A stretch of 46,951 nucleotides of DNA from an uncultured Elioraea sp. (GCA_938010425.1 CALLUO010000066.1:1-46951); one strand, 5' to 3'. Shown: positions 16,005-26,505, numbered from the stretch's first letter. Notes: generated from the letters alone by a model not told the origin. Numbers and translations: made by a program.

Positions 16005-18101
16005 TCAAGCTCCCAGAAGGTTGGCGAGAATGGCGAGCAGAAGCAGGGCGACGATGTTGATGATCTTGATCATCGGGTTCACCGCCGGTCCCGCCGTGTC
16101 CTTGTAGGGGTCACCCACCGTGTCGCCGGTGACGGCGGCCTTGTGCGCATCCGACCCCTTGCCCCCGTACAAGCCAGTCTCGATCAGCTTTTTCGCATTG
16201 TCCCAGGCCCCGCCGCCCGCGGTCATCGAAATCGCGACGAAGATGCCGGTGACGATGGTGCCGAGCAGCATCGCACCAAGGCTCGTGAATGCCGCTGCCA
16301 GGCCGGCAACGGAATAGATCACCACCCACAGCACGACGGGGGCAAGGACGGGAAGGAGCGAGGGCACGATCATCTCGCGGATCGCCGCGCGTGTGAGCAT
16401 GTCCACCGCCTTGCCGTAATCGGGCTTCGCCGTACCCTCCATAATGCCCGGGATTTCCTTGAACTGCCGGCGCACCTCCACCACCACTGACCCCGCTGCA
16501 CGGCCGACCGCGGTCATCGACAGGCCGCCGAACAGGTAGGGCAGAAGGCCGCCTGCAAAGAGACCGACGACCACGAACGGGTCGGCGAGCGAAAAATCCA
16601 CCCTTACGTTCGGGAAGTAGTGCGAGAGGTCCTGGATGTAGGCGGCAAACAGCACAACTGCGGCAAGCCCTGCCGAGCCGATGGCATAGCCCTTGGTCAC
16701 CGCCTTGGTTGTATTGCCTACAGCATCGAGCGCATCGGTAATGACGCGCACGTCCTTCGGCAGATCGGCCATCTCGGCGATTCCGCCGGCATTGTCCGTC
16801 ACTGGGCCGTAGGCATCGAGCGCGACCACAATGCCGGCCAGCGCGAGCATGGTGGTGACCGAAATCGAGATGCCATAGACGCCAGCGACAAGATAGCTCG
16901 CCAGAATGCCGAGGCAGATGACGAGCACAGGCGCAGCCGTCGCCTCCATGCTGACAGCAAGTCCCTGGATCACATTCGTGCCGTGGCCGGTGGTGGAGGC
17001 GGCGGCGATCGACTTCACGGGACGGAACTGCGTGCCGGTGTAATATTCCGTCAGCCACACGATGGCGGCGGTGACGAGAAGCCCGACAAGGGCGCAGAAA
17101 AAGAGCCCAATGCCGGTAAAAGACGGCCCCGAGGTCGGGGTATAGGTTGTGGTGAGCCCAATGGTGAGACTCAGAACGAGGAAGATCAGGCCCGCCGCGA
17201 TCACGCCGGTGGCAATGAACCCTTTGTAGAGGGCCCGCATGATATCGCTCGAGCCATCGAGCTTGACGAAATACGTGCCGGCAACCGAAGCCGCGATGCA
17301 GGCGGCCCCGATGACAAGGGGCAGAAGCATCAGGGTCATCGCCGCCTCGCCGGCAAAGAAGATCGCGCCCAACAGCATGGTCGCGACCATCGCCACCACG
17401 TAGGTCTCGAACAAGTCAGCGGCCATGCCCGCACAGTCGCCGACATTGTCGCCCACGTTGTCGGCGATCACCGCCGGATTACGCGGATCATCCTCCGGGA
17501 TGCCGGCCTCGACCTTGCCGACGAGGTCGGCGCCGACATCCGCTCCCTTGGTGAAAATGCCGCCGCCCAGCCGAGCGAAAATCGAGATCAACGAACCGCC
17601 GAAAGAGAGCGCGATCAGCGCCTCGAGCACGGTGCGCTGAGCAACCCCGGCCGATTGCAGGGCAAGCCAGTAGACCGCGATGCCGAGCAAACCGAGGCCG
17701 ACAACGAGCAACCCGGTGATGGCACCGGCCCGGAAGGAGAGATCGAGCGCCGGCTGAAGCCCCTGCCGGGCGGCTTCCGCCGTGCGCACGTTGGCCCGCA
17801 CCGAGACGTTCATGCCAATGAAACCCGCCGCGCCGGAGAGTGTGGCCCCAAGGACAAACCCGATCGCCGCCCAGGGCGAGAGCAGGATCCACAGCGCGGC
17901 GGCGACGATCACGCCAACCAGGGCGATGGTGGTATACTGGCGAAACAGGTAGGCGCTCGCCCCCTTCTGCACGGCAGCAGCAATCTCCTGCATGCGGGGG
18001 GTGCCCGCAGGTGCCGCCAGCACCACGCGCGTGGCATAGGCGCCGAAGCCGACGGCGAGGGCGCCGCAGAGCAAGACGAGCACGTATTGCAGCGTGATCA
18101 T
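16005..18101 (-). CDS. hppA: Proton-translocating membrane pyrophosphatase, K+-independent type
   Basis: Hydrolyses pyrophosphate and pumps protons across the inner membrane. The 698-residue, about 16-helix protein contains the catalytic motif [11 protein letters not shown] followed by [18 protein letters not shown]. The determinant of potassium dependence reads GNTTKAVT, with Lys466 and Thr469 where K+-dependent enzymes have Ala. This indicates the K+-independent H+-pumping class. The C-terminal [14 protein letters not shown] motif is also intact. It is transcribed alone, converging on the TauE/SafE gene, with 140 bp separating it from the MFS gene upstream. Confidence 0.95.
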   Translation of the reverse strand: MITLQYVLVLLCGALAVGFGAYATRVVLAAPAGTPRMQEIAAAVQKGASAYLFRQYTTIALVGVIVAAALWILLSPWAAIGFVLGATLSGAAGFIGMNVSVRANVRTAEAARQGLQPALDLSFRAGAITGLLVVGLGLLGIAVYWLALQSAGVAQRTVLEALIALSFGGSLISIFARLGGGIFTKGADVGADLVGKVEAGIPEDDPRNPAVIADNVGDNVGDCAGMAADLFETYVVAMVATMLLGAIFFAGEAAMTLMLLPLVIGAACIAASVAGTYFVKLDGSSDIMRALYKGFIATGVIAAGLIFLVLSLTIGLTTTYTPTSGPSFTGIGLFFCALVGLLVTAAIVWLTEYYTGTQFRPVKSIAAASTTGHGTNVIQGLAVSMEATAAPVLVICLGILASYLVAGVYGISISVTTMLALAGIVVALDAYGPVTDNAGGIAEMADLPKDVRVITDALDAVGNTTKAVTKGYAIGSAGLAAVVLFAAYIQDLSHYFPNVRVDFSLADPFVVVGLFAGGLLPYLFGGLSMTAVGRAAGSVVVEVRRQFKEIPGIMEGTAKPDYGKAVDMLTRAAIREMIVPSLLPVLAPVVLWVVIYSVAGLAAAFTSLGAMLLGTIVTGIFVAISMTAGGGAWDNAKKLIETGLYGGKGSDAHKAAVTGDTVGDPYKDTAGPAVNPMIKIINIVALLLLAILANLLGA

Positions 18102-18241
18102 GGTCGCTTCCGGTCCGTTTCGACGTCGACTGGCAGGAGCGGAACATCCGCTTCGGCCCGCGGGGGCTCACGCGTCCGCGAGGCCAGCGGGGTATGCCAA
18201 AGCCCGGCGCCGGGCGCAATCCGCCGGCGCGCACGATGCGT

Positions 18242-19438
18242 TCAAGCCGCGCGGGGCAGCGGCGCTGCCTCGATGCGGGCAAGCTTGACGAGCCCGACCA
18301 GCGCGACGGCGAGGGCGGGGAAGACGAGGACGTTCAGCATCGCCCATCCCACCCAATGGTGCAGCGCGCCCGACAGAACGGAGGTGATGGCGACCGAGCC
18401 GAACACGATCACGTCGTTCGCAGCCTGCGCTTTGGCGCGCTCCTCCGGCCTGTAGGAGGAGGTCAGCAAGGCCGTGCCGCCGACGAACATGAAGTTCCAG
18501 CCCACCCCAAGGGCGACGAGGGCGACCCAGAAATGCGCGAAACTCTGGCCCGCCAACGCCACCACGGCGCAGGCCGCGATCAGCGCCGCGCCGACAGCGA
18601 TAACGCGCACCACGCCGAAGCGCGCGATCAGATGGCCAGTGAGGAAAGAGGGCGCGAACATCGCCGCCGCATGCCACTGGATCACAGTCGCCGAGTCGCC
18701 AACGGTAAACCCGCACAGCATCATCTCGAGCGGCGTGGCCGCCATCAGTATGTTCATCGTATCCCAGCCGACGACGGCAGAAAGCACGGCGACGATAAAC
18801 CGTGGCCGACCCAGAATGGGGCCGAGCTGCACCGTGGCTGTGCCGCGCGGGTCAGCGGGAGGCGCCAGGCGCATAGCGAAGACGAGCGCGGCGGTGGCGA
18901 ACGGCAGCGCGGCGAAGGCGAGGTAGCTGCCGGCGAACAGCACAGGGGCGAACCAGTCCTTCGTCGCCTTCACCACTGCAGGGCCAAGAAAAGCGCCGAT
19001 CACCCCTCCCGCCATGACGGTGCTGATCGCCTTCGGCCGATACGCCGCGTCCGCCACCTCGGCGGCGGCAAAGCGGTAGTACTGAGCGATGCCGAACGCA
19101 GCACCTGAGAAGATGCAGCCGAACAGGAACAGATGGAACGACCCGATCCAAAGGGAGACGAAAAAGATCGCGGTCGCCGATAAATAAAGCGCAGCCCCCA
19201 TCAGGAAACCCGCCCGACGGCCGAGGCGGGCGAAGATCACCGCGCCTGGAATCGACACCGCCATTGTGGCGAGCATCTGCACAGCAAGCGGCAGAGTAGC
19301 CAGCGCCTTCGCCTCGGCCAGAGCATAGCCGATCAGAGACACCATCGCGACCTGCCCGCTCTGCGCCGCCTGAGCCAGCGCTTGGGCGCAAAAAAGCAGG
19401 ACAACGGTGCGGGTTGGCTCACGTGTAAGCCGGGTCAT
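18242..19438 (-). CDS. MFS transporter
   Basis: 398-residue major facilitator with about 12 hydrophobic helices. The loop between helices 2 and 3 shows FARLGRRAGFLMGA, a recognisable form of the MFS motif A, and a related LIARFGVVRVIAVGA occurs in the second half. A longer polar stretch separates the halves near residue 195. The ATG at 19438 overlaps the thiL stop by 4 bp, making it the last gene of the rpiB-to-thiL run. The substrate is unknown; linkage to thiamine and riboflavin genes is suggestive but not evidence of vitamin transport. Confidence 0.85.
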   Translation of the reverse strand: MTRLTREPTRTVVLLFCAQALAQAAQSGQVAMVSLIGYALAEAKALATLPLAVQMLATMAVSIPGAVIFARLGRRAGFLMGAALYLSATAIFFVSLWIGSFHLFLFGCIFSGAAFGIAQYYRFAAAEVADAAYRPKAISTVMAGGVIGAFLGPAVVKATKDWFAPVLFAGSYLAFAALPFATAALVFAMRLAPPADPRGTATVQLGPILGRPRFIVAVLSAVVGWDTMNILMAATPLEMMLCGFTVGDSATVIQWHAAAMFAPSFLTGHLIARFGVVRVIAVGAALIAACAVVALAGQSFAHFWVALVALGVGWNFMFVGGTALLTSSYRPEERAKAQAANDVIVFGSVAITSVLSGALHHWVGWAMLNVLVFPALAVALVGLVKLARIEAAPLPRAA

Positions 19439-20418
19439 GCGAAGTGGCTCCAGCCGGCGCGCTCAAGGGGGATCACGCTGCCATCTGGCCCAAGCACGCG
19501 CACCCCTTCGCCCGCGACAAGCCGCCCGATTCGTGTCACCGGCACGCCCGCGATGAGGCCAGCCTTCTCCACCCGCTCGGCCGCCTCCGCCGGGGCAGAG
19601 AAGACGAGTTCGTAATCATCCCCGCCGGAAAGGCAGGTGGCGAGCAGGCCGGGATCTCGCTCAAGCACGCTGTGGGCAGAGGAGGAGAGCGGCAGGGCGG
19701 CCGCCTCGACCTCCGCGCCGCAGCCCGACCCGCGCGCGAGGTGGCCGAGGTCCTGCACCAGCCCATCCGAAACGTCGAGACAGGCGGTGGCGAGCCCAGC
19801 AAGCCTCTGGCCGAGGATCACTCGCGGTCTCGGCAGGCGGTAGCGTTCGGCGAGGAATTCGCGGTCAGCCTCAGCGAGGTCAGGAAGACGACCAGTCAGC
19901 GCGAGCAAGCCAAGCGCGCCGTCGCCAATGGTGCCGCTGACCCAAACCTCGTCTCCCACGCGCCCACCGCCGCGGGTGAGCGCCCGGCCAGGCGTAACCG
20001 AGCCGAGGATGGTGAGGGAGAGGGTGAGTGGCCCCGGCGTGGAAACCGTATCACCGCCAAACAGCCCGCACTCGAAGAGGGTCTGGTCGGCAGCAAGGCC
20101 GCGAGCGAAGGCAGCAAGCCAGGCATCATCGACCGACGTTGGAAGCGCCGCGGTGAGCAGGTAGCCGAGTGGCGCCGCCCCCATCGCCGCAAGGTCAGAG
20201 AGGTTTACGCGGAGCAGTTTGCGTCCAATCGTCTCCGGCGGGTCGTCAGGCAGGAAGTGCACGCCTTCCACCATGGCGTCGGCGGCGAGCACCAGGGTGC
20301 GGCCCTCAGGGGGATCGAGCAGGGCGGCGTCGTCGGTGAGGGAAAGGGCGCCCGGCACGGCGGCTGCGAGCGGGCGGAAGTGCCGCGCAATCAGAGCGAA
20401 CTCGCCGGCGAGGCTCAT
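19435..20418 (-). CDS. thiL: Thiamine-monophosphate kinase
   Basis: Phosphorylates thiamine monophosphate to the active cofactor. The 327-residue protein shows the ThiL/PurM-like motifs in order: LTDDAALLD near 28, LAADAMVEGVHF, RVNLSDLAAMGA, GGDTVSTPGPL, VSGTIGDGALGL, CLDVSDGLVQDL and SGGDDYELVF. The acidic residues bind magnesium and ATP. It overlaps nusB by 4 bp upstream and the MFS gene by 4 bp downstream. The nusB-thiL pairing is common. Confidence 0.95.
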   Translation of the reverse strand: MSLAGEFALIARHFRPLAAAVPGALSLTDDAALLDPPEGRTLVLAADAMVEGVHFLPDDPPETIGRKLLRVNLSDLAAMGAAPLGYLLTAALPTSVDDAWLAAFARGLAADQTLFECGLFGGDTVSTPGPLTLSLTILGSVTPGRALTRGGGRVGDEVWVSGTIGDGALGLLALTGRLPDLAEADREFLAERYRLPRPRVILGQRLAGLATACLDVSDGLVQDLGHLARGSGCGAEVEAAALPLSSSAHSVLERDPGLLATCLSGGDDYELVFSAPAEAAERVEKAGLIAGVPVTRIGRLVAGEGVRVLGPDGSVIPLERAGWSHFA

Positions 20419-20936
20419 GGCGAGGCTGGGGCGGCGGCGAACTCGGCCGCCCGCAGGGTGCGCGCGAGGCGATCCAGCACGCCGTTGGCGAAGCGCGGCT
20501 CCTCACCCGAGAAGAAGCCGTGCGCGATGTCGAGATACTCGTTGATGATCACCTTAGCCGGGGCGCCGGCGGCATCGAACAGCTCGCCCGCCGCCGCCCG
20601 CAGCACCGCGCGCAACACGGGGTCGAGCCGCTCCATGGGCCAATCCTCAGCCAGAGTGGCGGCGATCGCGCGATCGAGCAGCTCAGCGTGGCGCGCCCAG
20701 CCGCGCACGATCGAGGCGAACAGAGGCACATCGGCCCCTGGGATCCGACCCTCCTCTAGCGCGGCTTCGGCAAAATCGGCCGGTCCATCGGGCAGCACGC
20801 GGTGGCGAACGAACTCATCGAGCACCGTCTCGGGGCTTACGGCGGCCTGTTCGGCCTGATAGAGCGCCTGCACAGCGGCAAGACGGGCGGCGGTGCGCGG
20901 GCGGCCGCGCCCACTTTGGCTTGCTGGCCTCGCCAT
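20415..20936 (-). CDS. nusB: Transcription antitermination factor NusB
   Basis: RNA-binding helical protein that acts with NusE/S10 on boxA to allow antitermination in rRNA operons. The 173-residue product starts at the ATG at 20936, and its initiation codon shares one base with the ribH stop. The conserved N-terminal ARLAAVQALYQAE and C-terminal VIINEYLDIAH and FANGVLDRLAR are present. A longer frame into ribH has no support. The insert near residues 38-65 is common in alphaproteobacteria. Confidence 0.94.
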   Translation of the reverse strand: MARPASQSGRGRPRTAARLAAVQALYQAEQAAVSPETVLDEFVRHRVLPDGPADFAEAALEEGRIPGADVPLFASIVRGWARHAELLDRAIAATLAEDWPMERLDPVLRAVLRAAAGELFDAAGAPAKVIINEYLDIAHGFFSGEEPRFANGVLDRLARTLRAAEFAAAPASP

Positions 20937-21415
20937 CACAGCCCCCAGCGGCGAGCAAGCGCAATCTGCGCGAGCAAGGCGCGTGCCGCCTCTGCCCCCT
21001 TGTTCGTCTCGTCGTCGCAGGCGCGGGCGAGTGCCTGCGCCTCGTCGTGCACCGTGAGCACGCCAAAGGCGACCGGCACGCCAAACTGTACGGAAAGGTC
21101 CATTAGGCCGCGCGCCGCCTCGCGGGCGATGTGGTCGTAATGGTCGGTCTCGCCGCGTACCACACAGCCGAGAGCGAGGAACCCGTCCCATCTCGGCCCG
21201 CCCGCTCTGGCCATGGCGCGAATGGCCATCCGAACCGCCCCCGGCAGTTCGAACGCGCCCGCAACCTGGACGAGCTCATGCCTCGCCTGCGCAGAGGCAA
21301 GAACGCGCTGCGCGCCCGCGCGTAGCCCCTGCGCCACCTGAGCGTAGTAGGGCGCCTCGATAATCAGCACGTGCGGCGCTTGTACTGCCGCCGAATTCCT
21401 TTCCTCATCCGTCAT
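20936..21415 (-). CDS. ribH: 6,7-dimethyl-8-ribityllumazine synthase
   Basis: Penultimate step of riboflavin synthesis: condenses the ribityl-amino-pyrimidinedione with 3,4-dihydroxy-2-butanone 4-phosphate. In 159 residues it shows VAGAFELPGAVRMAI, ALGCVVRGETDHYDHIA (with the catalytic His) and NKGAEAARALL. Where many homologues read GVLTT it reads GVLTVHDEAQA, a minor variation. It overlaps ribBA by 4 bp. Confidence 0.94.
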   Translation of the reverse strand: MTDEERNSAAVQAPHVLIIEAPYYAQVAQGLRAGAQRVLASAQARHELVQVAGAFELPGAVRMAIRAMARAGGPRWDGFLALGCVVRGETDHYDHIAREAARGLMDLSVQFGVPVAFGVLTVHDEAQALARACDDETNKGAEAARALLAQIALARRWGL

Positions 21416-22542
21416 CGCGGCTCAACCTCCGCGCGGGGAATGGGTCGATGCGCGATGACGGTCAAGCCATGCCCCTCAAGGCCAACAATGGGGCGCGGAT
21501 TGTTGGTAAGCAGGATCATTTCCCGCACGCCAAGGTCGCGCAGGATCTGCGCGCCCACCCCGTAGTCGCGCAGCTGAGGCTTGCGACCCGAGGCGGCACC
21601 GAGGATTCGTTCCGATAGCGCGGTCGCCCGCGGTTCTCGAATCAGCACCACCACACCGCGGCCCTCGCGCGCGATGAGACGCATGGCGGGGGCGAGATCT
21701 GACCCCCCGCGATCGCCTAGAACGTCAGTGAGCACATTCAGCGCGTGCATGCGCACGAGCACGGGCCCTGGCGCGCTCAGATCGCCCTTCACCAGCGCCA
21801 CGTGTTCAGCGTACTCCACTTTGTTGACGTAAACGATGGCGCGGAACGCCCCGCCGTAGATGCTTTCGATGGTGGTTTCGGCGCGGCGTTCAACAAGCTT
21901 TTCCGTGCGGCGGCGATAGGCGATCAGGTCGGCGATGGTGCCGATCTTTAGCCCATGGCGTTGTGCGAAGGCGACGAGGTCGGGCAGACGCGCCATCGTA
22001 CCGTCGTCGTTCATGATCTCGCAGATCACGCCAGCAGGGGTGAGGCCGGCGAGGCGGGCGATGTCCACCGCAGCCTCGGTATGGCCAGCGCGCACCAGCA
22101 CGCCCCCCTCGCGTGCCATCAGCGGAAAAACGTGGCCCGGTGTGCAGATGTCGGCTGGGCCTTTGGACGGGTCGATCGCGACCGCGATGGTGCGCGCGCG
22201 GTCCGCTGCCGAAATGCCGGTGGTGATCCCCTCACGCGCCTCGATCGAGACGGTGAACGCCGTCTGGTGGCGCGAGGCGTTCGATTGCGCCATCAGGGGC
22301 AGGCCAAGATGTTCGACTCGCTCGCGCGTGAGGGCGAGGCAGATCAGGCCGCGCCCGTGCTTCGCCATAAAGTTGATCGCCGCCGCATCAGCGAACTGGG
22401 CAGGGATGACGAGGTCGCCCTCATTCTCGCGGTCCTCGTCATCGACGAGCACCACCATTCGCCCGGCCTTGGCCTCGGCGATGATCTCCTCGGCCGAAGC
22501 GAGCGTTGAGGCGAGTTCGGCATCGCGCGCGGACGCGCTCAC
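21412..22542 (-). CDS. ribBA: DHBP synthase fused to a degenerate GTP cyclohydrolase II-like domain
   Basis: The N-terminal domain (about 15-205) is 3,4-dihydroxy-2-butanone 4-phosphate synthase with its acidic loop DDEDRENEGD at 34-43 and AGHTEAAVDIARL. The C-terminal domain (about 210-376) has the GCHII fold but not its active site. Where GCHII has the three zinc cysteines (HSECLTGD...LRCDCG), this protein reads MHALNVLTDVLGDRGGSDL, with no cysteine. The usual RQEGRGIGL region is REPRATALSERIL. GTP cyclohydrolase activity is therefore unlikely, and a separate RibA should exist elsewhere; similar proteins have been called RibBX. The start is GTG at 22542, overlapping the ribE stop. Confidence 0.92.
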   Translation of the reverse strand: MSASARDAELASTLASAEEIIAEAKAGRMVVLVDDEDRENEGDLVIPAQFADAAAINFMAKHGRGLICLALTRERVEHLGLPLMAQSNASRHQTAFTVSIEAREGITTGISAADRARTIAVAIDPSKGPADICTPGHVFPLMAREGGVLVRAGHTEAAVDIARLAGLTPAGVICEIMNDDGTMARLPDLVAFAQRHGLKIGTIADLIAYRRRTEKLVERRAETTIESIYGGAFRAIVYVNKVEYAEHVALVKGDLSAPGPVLVRMHALNVLTDVLGDRGGSDLAPAMRLIAREGRGVVVLIREPRATALSERILGAASGRKPQLRDYGVGAQILRDLGVREMILLTNNPRPIVGLEGHGLTVIAHRPIPRAEVEPR

Positions 22543-23141
22543 CGCCCCCTCGCTTCGAGCAGGCGCGCGAGGTAGCGCGCGATAAGATCGACCTCAATGT
22601 TCACGGGGTCTCCGGGTTTCAGGCGGCCGAGGGTGGTGACTTCGGCGGTGTGAGAGATGATGTTGACCCCGAAAGCATCGGCGTCAACGTCGTTGACGGT
22701 AAGGCTCACGCCATCGACCGCAACCGAGCCTTTCGGCGCGAGGTAGGCCATCAGGTGCGGCGGGGGGCGGATGGTCAGGCGGAGGCTTCCGCCTTCTGGG
22801 CTGGCAGCGGCGACTCGCGCCACCCCGTCGATGTGGCCAGTGACGAGGTGCCCGCCCAACTCGTCGCCCATGCGAAGCGCGCGTTCGAGGTTCACCAACG
22901 TGCCCGGACGCCAGCGCCCGATCGTGGTCTTGTCCAGCGTCTCGGCCGAGGCGGTGAAGGCGAGCGTTCCCACCCCCTTCTCCACCACCGTCAGGCAGCA
23001 GCCGTTGCAGGAGACCGAGGCGCCGGGCGGGATCTCCTCTGTGTTCCAGGTGGTGGCGATGATGAGCTTAAGGTCCCTGCCCTCGCCCGCAGGCTCGATC
23101 GTCCGAACGCAGCCGAGGTCGGTCACGATACCGCTAAACAT
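22539..23141 (-). CDS. ribE: Riboflavin synthase, alpha subunit
   Basis: Dismutates two lumazine molecules to riboflavin. The 200-residue protein has the typical tandem lumazine-binding repeats. It begins MFSGIVTDLG; repeat one contains CNGCCLTVV and repeat two VDGVSLTVNDVD. HLVTGHIDGVARV marks the repeat boundary. The ATG at 23141 abuts the ribD stop. Some genomes call this gene ribC. Confidence 0.95.
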   Translation of the reverse strand: MFSGIVTDLGCVRTIEPAGEGRDLKLIIATTWNTEEIPPGASVSCNGCCLTVVEKGVGTLAFTASAETLDKTTIGRWRPGTLVNLERALRMGDELGGHLVTGHIDGVARVAAASPEGGSLRLTIRPPPHLMAYLAPKGSVAVDGVSLTVNDVDADAFGVNIISHTAEVTTLGRLKPGDPVNIEVDLIARYLARLLEARGR

Positions 23142-24278
23142 CTAAGCCTCCGAACCGAGGAGGAGGAACCGATCGGGCACGACCCGCTCCTCCTCCACCA
23201 CCCGCCATGTCGGCATGGCGGCGAGATGGGGAAGGCCCAAGGCGCCAACGGCTGGAGTTGCATCACTCCCGAGCACGGAGGGCGCATGGAACCAGGCGAG
23301 GCGATCGACAAGGCCCGCCCGCAGCAAGGAGGCAGCAAGCCTCGACCCGCCCTCGACCAGAACGCGGGTGATGCCGCGCTGAGCGAGTGCCCGCAAGGCG
23401 GCGAGCGGCTCTGGCTGGCCGTTTGCGTCGGGCGAGACGGCAATCACCGTCACCCCGCACTCGGCTAGAGCGGAAATCCGGTGCTGATCTGCCCCCGGCG
23501 TGGTCAGAAGCCAGGTTGGAACCGCGCGCGCGGTGGCAACAAGACGGGCAGCGAGCGGCAGTCTTGCGCGCCCGTCAGCGACGATGCGCACTGGGCCAGG
23601 ATGGCCACGCGGCACGAGGCCGGGCACACGAACGGTGAGCTCGGGGTCATCGGCAAGTGCCGTGCCGGAGCCGATCAGGATCGCATCATGGCGCGCTCTC
23701 AGCCCGTGCGCGAGCCGCCGCGCTGCCTCGCTCGTGATCCAGCGGCTTTCGCCCGTGGCGGTGGCAATCCGACCGTCGAGGGTAGTGGCGAGCTTCAGTG
23801 TGACGAGCGGTCGCCCAGCGCGGACGCGCAGAATAAACCCGGCGTTGAGCGCGGCAGCCTCCTTTTCCAGCACGCCCTCCGTCACTGCCACGCCAGCATC
23901 GCGCAGCCGCGCGACACCCTCCCCATTGACCCGAGGGTCAGGGTCGCGGGTGGCAATCACGGCACGGGCGAGGCCGGCGGCGATCATCGCATCCGTGCAA
24001 GGTGGGGTTTTTCCCCAGTGGCAGCAGGGCTCGAGAGTGACGTAGGCGGTGGCGCCACGCGCGGCGGCGCCTGCGCGCCGCAACGCCTCTGTTTCGGCAT
24101 GCGGGCGGCCGCCGGGCTGGGTCCAGCCACGGCCGACAATTCGGCCATCGCGCACAATGACGCAGCCCACCGACGGGTTCGGCGCAACGTTGCCCAGGCC
24201 CCGCCGGGCGAGAGTGAGGGCCGCGCGCATGAAGGCGAGGTCGTGCTCCCCCGCCTCCTCCGCCGCCTCAGCTCCCAC
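23142..24278 (-). CDS. ribD: Bifunctional riboflavin deaminase/reductase RibD
   Basis: Catalyses deamination and then side-chain reduction in early riboflavin synthesis. The N-terminal cytidine-deaminase-like domain has the zinc site as HAE plus [11 protein letters not shown]. The C-terminal reductase domain begins around [21 protein letters not shown]. The start is uncertain: the longest frame begins with TTG (24302) inside nrdR. GTG at 24278 gives 378 residues and keeps the conserved [10 protein letters not shown]; an ATG at 24230 would cut that block. I chose the GTG. Confidence 0.92.
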   Translation of the reverse strand: MGAEAAEEAGEHDLAFMRAALTLARRGLGNVAPNPSVGCVIVRDGRIVGRGWTQPGGRPHAETEALRRAGAAARGATAYVTLEPCCHWGKTPPCTDAMIAAGLARAVIATRDPDPRVNGEGVARLRDAGVAVTEGVLEKEAAALNAGFILRVRAGRPLVTLKLATTLDGRIATATGESRWITSEAARRLAHGLRARHDAILIGSGTALADDPELTVRVPGLVPRGHPGPVRIVADGRARLPLAARLVATARAVPTWLLTTPGADQHRISALAECGVTVIAVSPDANGQPEPLAALRALAQRGITRVLVEGGSRLAASLLRAGLVDRLAWFHAPSVLGSDATPAVGALGLPHLAAMPTWRVVEEERVVPDRFLLLGSEA

Positions 24279-24729
24279 GCCCGTTGCCCAGGGCGCCGAC
24301 AAAACGCTCGAAGTCTTTCGCCTCGCGGAAGTCGCGGTAAACGGAGGCGAAGCGCACGTAGCCCACCGGGTCGAGGTCTTTCAACACCTCCATCACCATC
24401 TCGCCGATCATCTTCGAGGGGATCTCGCTCTCGCCGGAGGTTTCGAGCTGGCGCTGGATGCCGTTGACGATGCGCTCGATCTGCTCGTCGGTCACAGGGC
24501 GTTTGCGCAGGGCAATGCGGATGGAGCGGGCGAGCTTCTCGCGATCAAACGCCACTCGACGCCCGTCCGACTTGATCACGGTGAGTTCGCGCAGGACGAT
24601 GCGTTCGACCGTGGTAAAGCGCTGGCCGCAGGCGGGGCAAAAGCGGCGGCGGCGGATCGCCGCCCCATCCTCGGTGGGGCGGCTGTCCTTCACCTGGGTG
24701 TCCTCGTGTCCGCAGAACGGACAGCGCAT
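24268..24729 (-). CDS. nrdR: Transcriptional repressor NrdR
   Basis: Zinc-finger/ATP-cone repressor of ribonucleotide reductase genes. In 153 residues it has a zinc ribbon with Cys3, Cys6, Cys31 and Cys34 (MRCPFCG, FCPACG), followed by an ATP-cone domain starting [28 protein letters not shown] precedes the ATG at 24729. It follows glyA by 10 bp; glyA-nrdR-rib order is widespread in alphaproteobacteria. Regulated nrd genes are outside this window. Confidence 0.96.
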   Translation of the reverse strand: MRCPFCGHEDTQVKDSRPTEDGAAIRRRRFCPACGQRFTTVERIVLRELTVIKSDGRRVAFDREKLARSIRIALRKRPVTDEQIERIVNGIQRQLETSGESEIPSKMIGEMVMEVLKDLDPVGYVRFASVYRDFREAKDFERFVGALGNGRGS

Positions 24730-24739
24730 TGGCCTTTCC

Positions 24740-26041
24740 TTACGCGCGATAGACCGGGAATTTGGCGCAGAGCGCCTTCACCCGCTCCGCCACGCTCTGT
24801 TCTGCCTGGTCGTTCGTGCCGTCGTTGGAGCGAGCAAGCCCCTCCAACACCTCACCGATCATGCGCGCCACCTCGCGGAACTCTTCAACACCGAAGCCGC
24901 GCGTGGTGGCAGCAGGAGAGCCGAGGCGGATGCCTGAGGTGACCATCGGCTTTTGAGGATCGAACGGGATCGCGTTCTTGTTGCACGTGATGTGCGCGCG
25001 CTCGAGTGAGGCTTCGGCTGCCTTGCCGGTGAGGTTTTTCGGACGGAGATCGACCAGCACGAGGTGGCAGTCGGTGCCGCCGGCAACGAGCCCGAAACCG
25101 AGGTCACGAAGCTCCTCGGCCATGGCACGCGCGTTCTCCACCACGCGCTTCTGGTAGGCGCGGAACTCCGGGGTGAGCGCTTCGCCGAACGCCACCGCTT
25201 TGGCAGCGATGACGTGCATCAGCGGGCCGCCCTGAAGGCCTGGGAACACAGCCGAGTTGATCCGTTTGCCGAGGTCGGCGTCGTTGGCCAGGATCATGCC
25301 GCCGCGCGGCCCGCGCAGAGTCTTGTGCGTGGTGGTGGTGACCACGTGGGCGTGCGGCAGCGGCGACGGATACAACCCTGCCGCGATCAGCCCGGCAAAG
25401 TGCGCAACGTCCGCCATCAGGACCGCGCCCACTTCATCCGCAATGTCGCGGAATGCTTTAAAATCAAGGGCCCGCGGGATTGCGCTGCCACCCGCGATAA
25501 TCATCTTTGGCCGGTGCTGATGGGCCAGGTCGCGCACCTCGTCCATGTCGACGCAATGAGTGTCCCGCCGCACGCCGTAGGTCACCGCCTTGAACCACTT
25601 GCCGGAGAGGTTTACCGGCGCGCCGTGTGTGAGATGGCCGCCAGCAGCGAGGTCCTGGCCAAGAATAACGTCGCCCGGCTGGAGAAGCGCGAGCATCACC
25701 GCTTGGTTTGCCTGCGCCCCAGAGTGGGGCTGGACATTGGCAAAGGCGCAACCGAACAGGGCCTTGGCGCGGTCGATGGCAAGCGCCTCGACCTTGTCTA
25801 CCTCAGCACAGCCGCCGTAGTAGCGCCGGCCAGGGTAGCCTTCGGCGTATTTGTTGGTCATCACCGAGCCCTGGGCTTCGAGCACGGCGCGAGAGACGAG
25901 GTTTTCGGAGGCGATCAGCTCGATCCCGTCCTGCTGGCGGGCAAGTTCGCCCGCAATCGCGGCCGCGACCGCGGGGTCGACCTCAGCAAGCGGCGCGGTG
26001 AAAAAGCGGGCGGGGCTGAGGGCGGTGGTGGCGACGTTCAT
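24740..26041 (-). CDS. glyA: Serine hydroxymethyltransferase
   Basis: PLP enzyme converting serine and tetrahydrofolate to glycine and 5,10-methylene-THF. The 433-residue protein is complete: [20 protein letters not shown] at the start, [24 protein letters not shown], and the PLP lysine in [16 protein letters not shown]. The ATG at 26041 overlaps the rpiB stop by 4 bp. Confidence 0.97.
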   Translation of the reverse strand: MNVATTALSPARFFTAPLAEVDPAVAAAIAGELARQQDGIELIASENLVSRAVLEAQGSVMTNKYAEGYPGRRYYGGCAEVDKVEALAIDRAKALFGCAFANVQPHSGAQANQAVMLALLQPGDVILGQDLAAGGHLTHGAPVNLSGKWFKAVTYGVRRDTHCVDMDEVRDLAHQHRPKMIIAGGSAIPRALDFKAFRDIADEVGAVLMADVAHFAGLIAAGLYPSPLPHAHVVTTTTHKTLRGPRGGMILANDADLGKRINSAVFPGLQGGPLMHVIAAKAVAFGEALTPEFRAYQKRVVENARAMAEELRDLGFGLVAGGTDCHLVLVDLRPKNLTGKAAEASLERAHITCNKNAIPFDPQKPMVTSGIRLGSPAATTRGFGVEEFREVARMIGEVLEGLARSNDGTNDQAEQSVAERVKALCAKFPVYRA

Positions 26042-26505
26042 CGTGCAGGGGCTCCGGTCAGTTCGATCTTGGCGACACGACGCTCGTGCCGGCCGCCCTC
26101 GAAGGGCGTGGCGAGGAAGGTTTTCAGCGCATCAAGCGCTGGCTCGACTCCAGTGGTGCGGGCGCCGAAAGCAATCACGTTGGCGTCGTTGTGCGCGCGG
26201 GTAAGCCGCGCCCCCGTGACGTCATGGATCAACGCGCAACGGATCCCGGCGTGCCGGTTGGCCGTCATCGACATCCCAATCCCTGTGCCGCAGACGAGCA
26301 CGCCGAAGCGCGCTCTGCCTTCAAGCACGGCGCTGCAGACGGCGTGCGCGAAATCTGGATAGTCGACGGAGGCTGTGCCGTCGGTGCCGAAGTCGATCAC
26401 GGCGTGCCCCCACTCGGCAAGGGCCGCGGCAAGTGTGGCCTTGAGGGAATAGCCAGCGTGGTCTGAGCCGATGGCGACGGCGGGTTTAACTTCGCTGTCC
26501 GACAT
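26038..26505 (-). CDS. rpiB: Ribose-5-phosphate isomerase B
   Basis: Interconverts ribose-5-phosphate and ribulose-5-phosphate; the latter feeds the riboflavin genes further down this operon. In 155 residues it shows [20 protein letters not shown], the catalytic [11 protein letters not shown] and [16 protein letters not shown] precedes the ATG at 26505. It is first in the long operon running to the MFS gene; its promoter should lie in 26506-26966. Confidence 0.95.
   Translation of the reverse strand: MSDSEVKPAVAIGSDHAGYSLKATLAAALAEWGHAVIDFGTDGTASVDYPDFAHAVCSAVLEGRARFGVLVCGTGIGMSMTANRHAGIRCALIHDVTGARLTRAHNDANVIAFGARTTGVEPALDALKTFLATPFEGGRHERRVAKIELTGAPAR

Noticed and set aside
16620-18455. 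A 611-codon plus-strand open frame opposite hppA
   Set aside because: It is a shadow of the high-GC codon pattern of hppA, rich in Arg, Gly and Asp and lacking any domain; hppA on the other strand is full length and certain.
19444-20859. A 471-codon plus-strand open frame opposite thiL and nusB
   Set aside because: Antisense shadow; low-complexity composition and no recognisable motif, while thiL and nusB are both intact.
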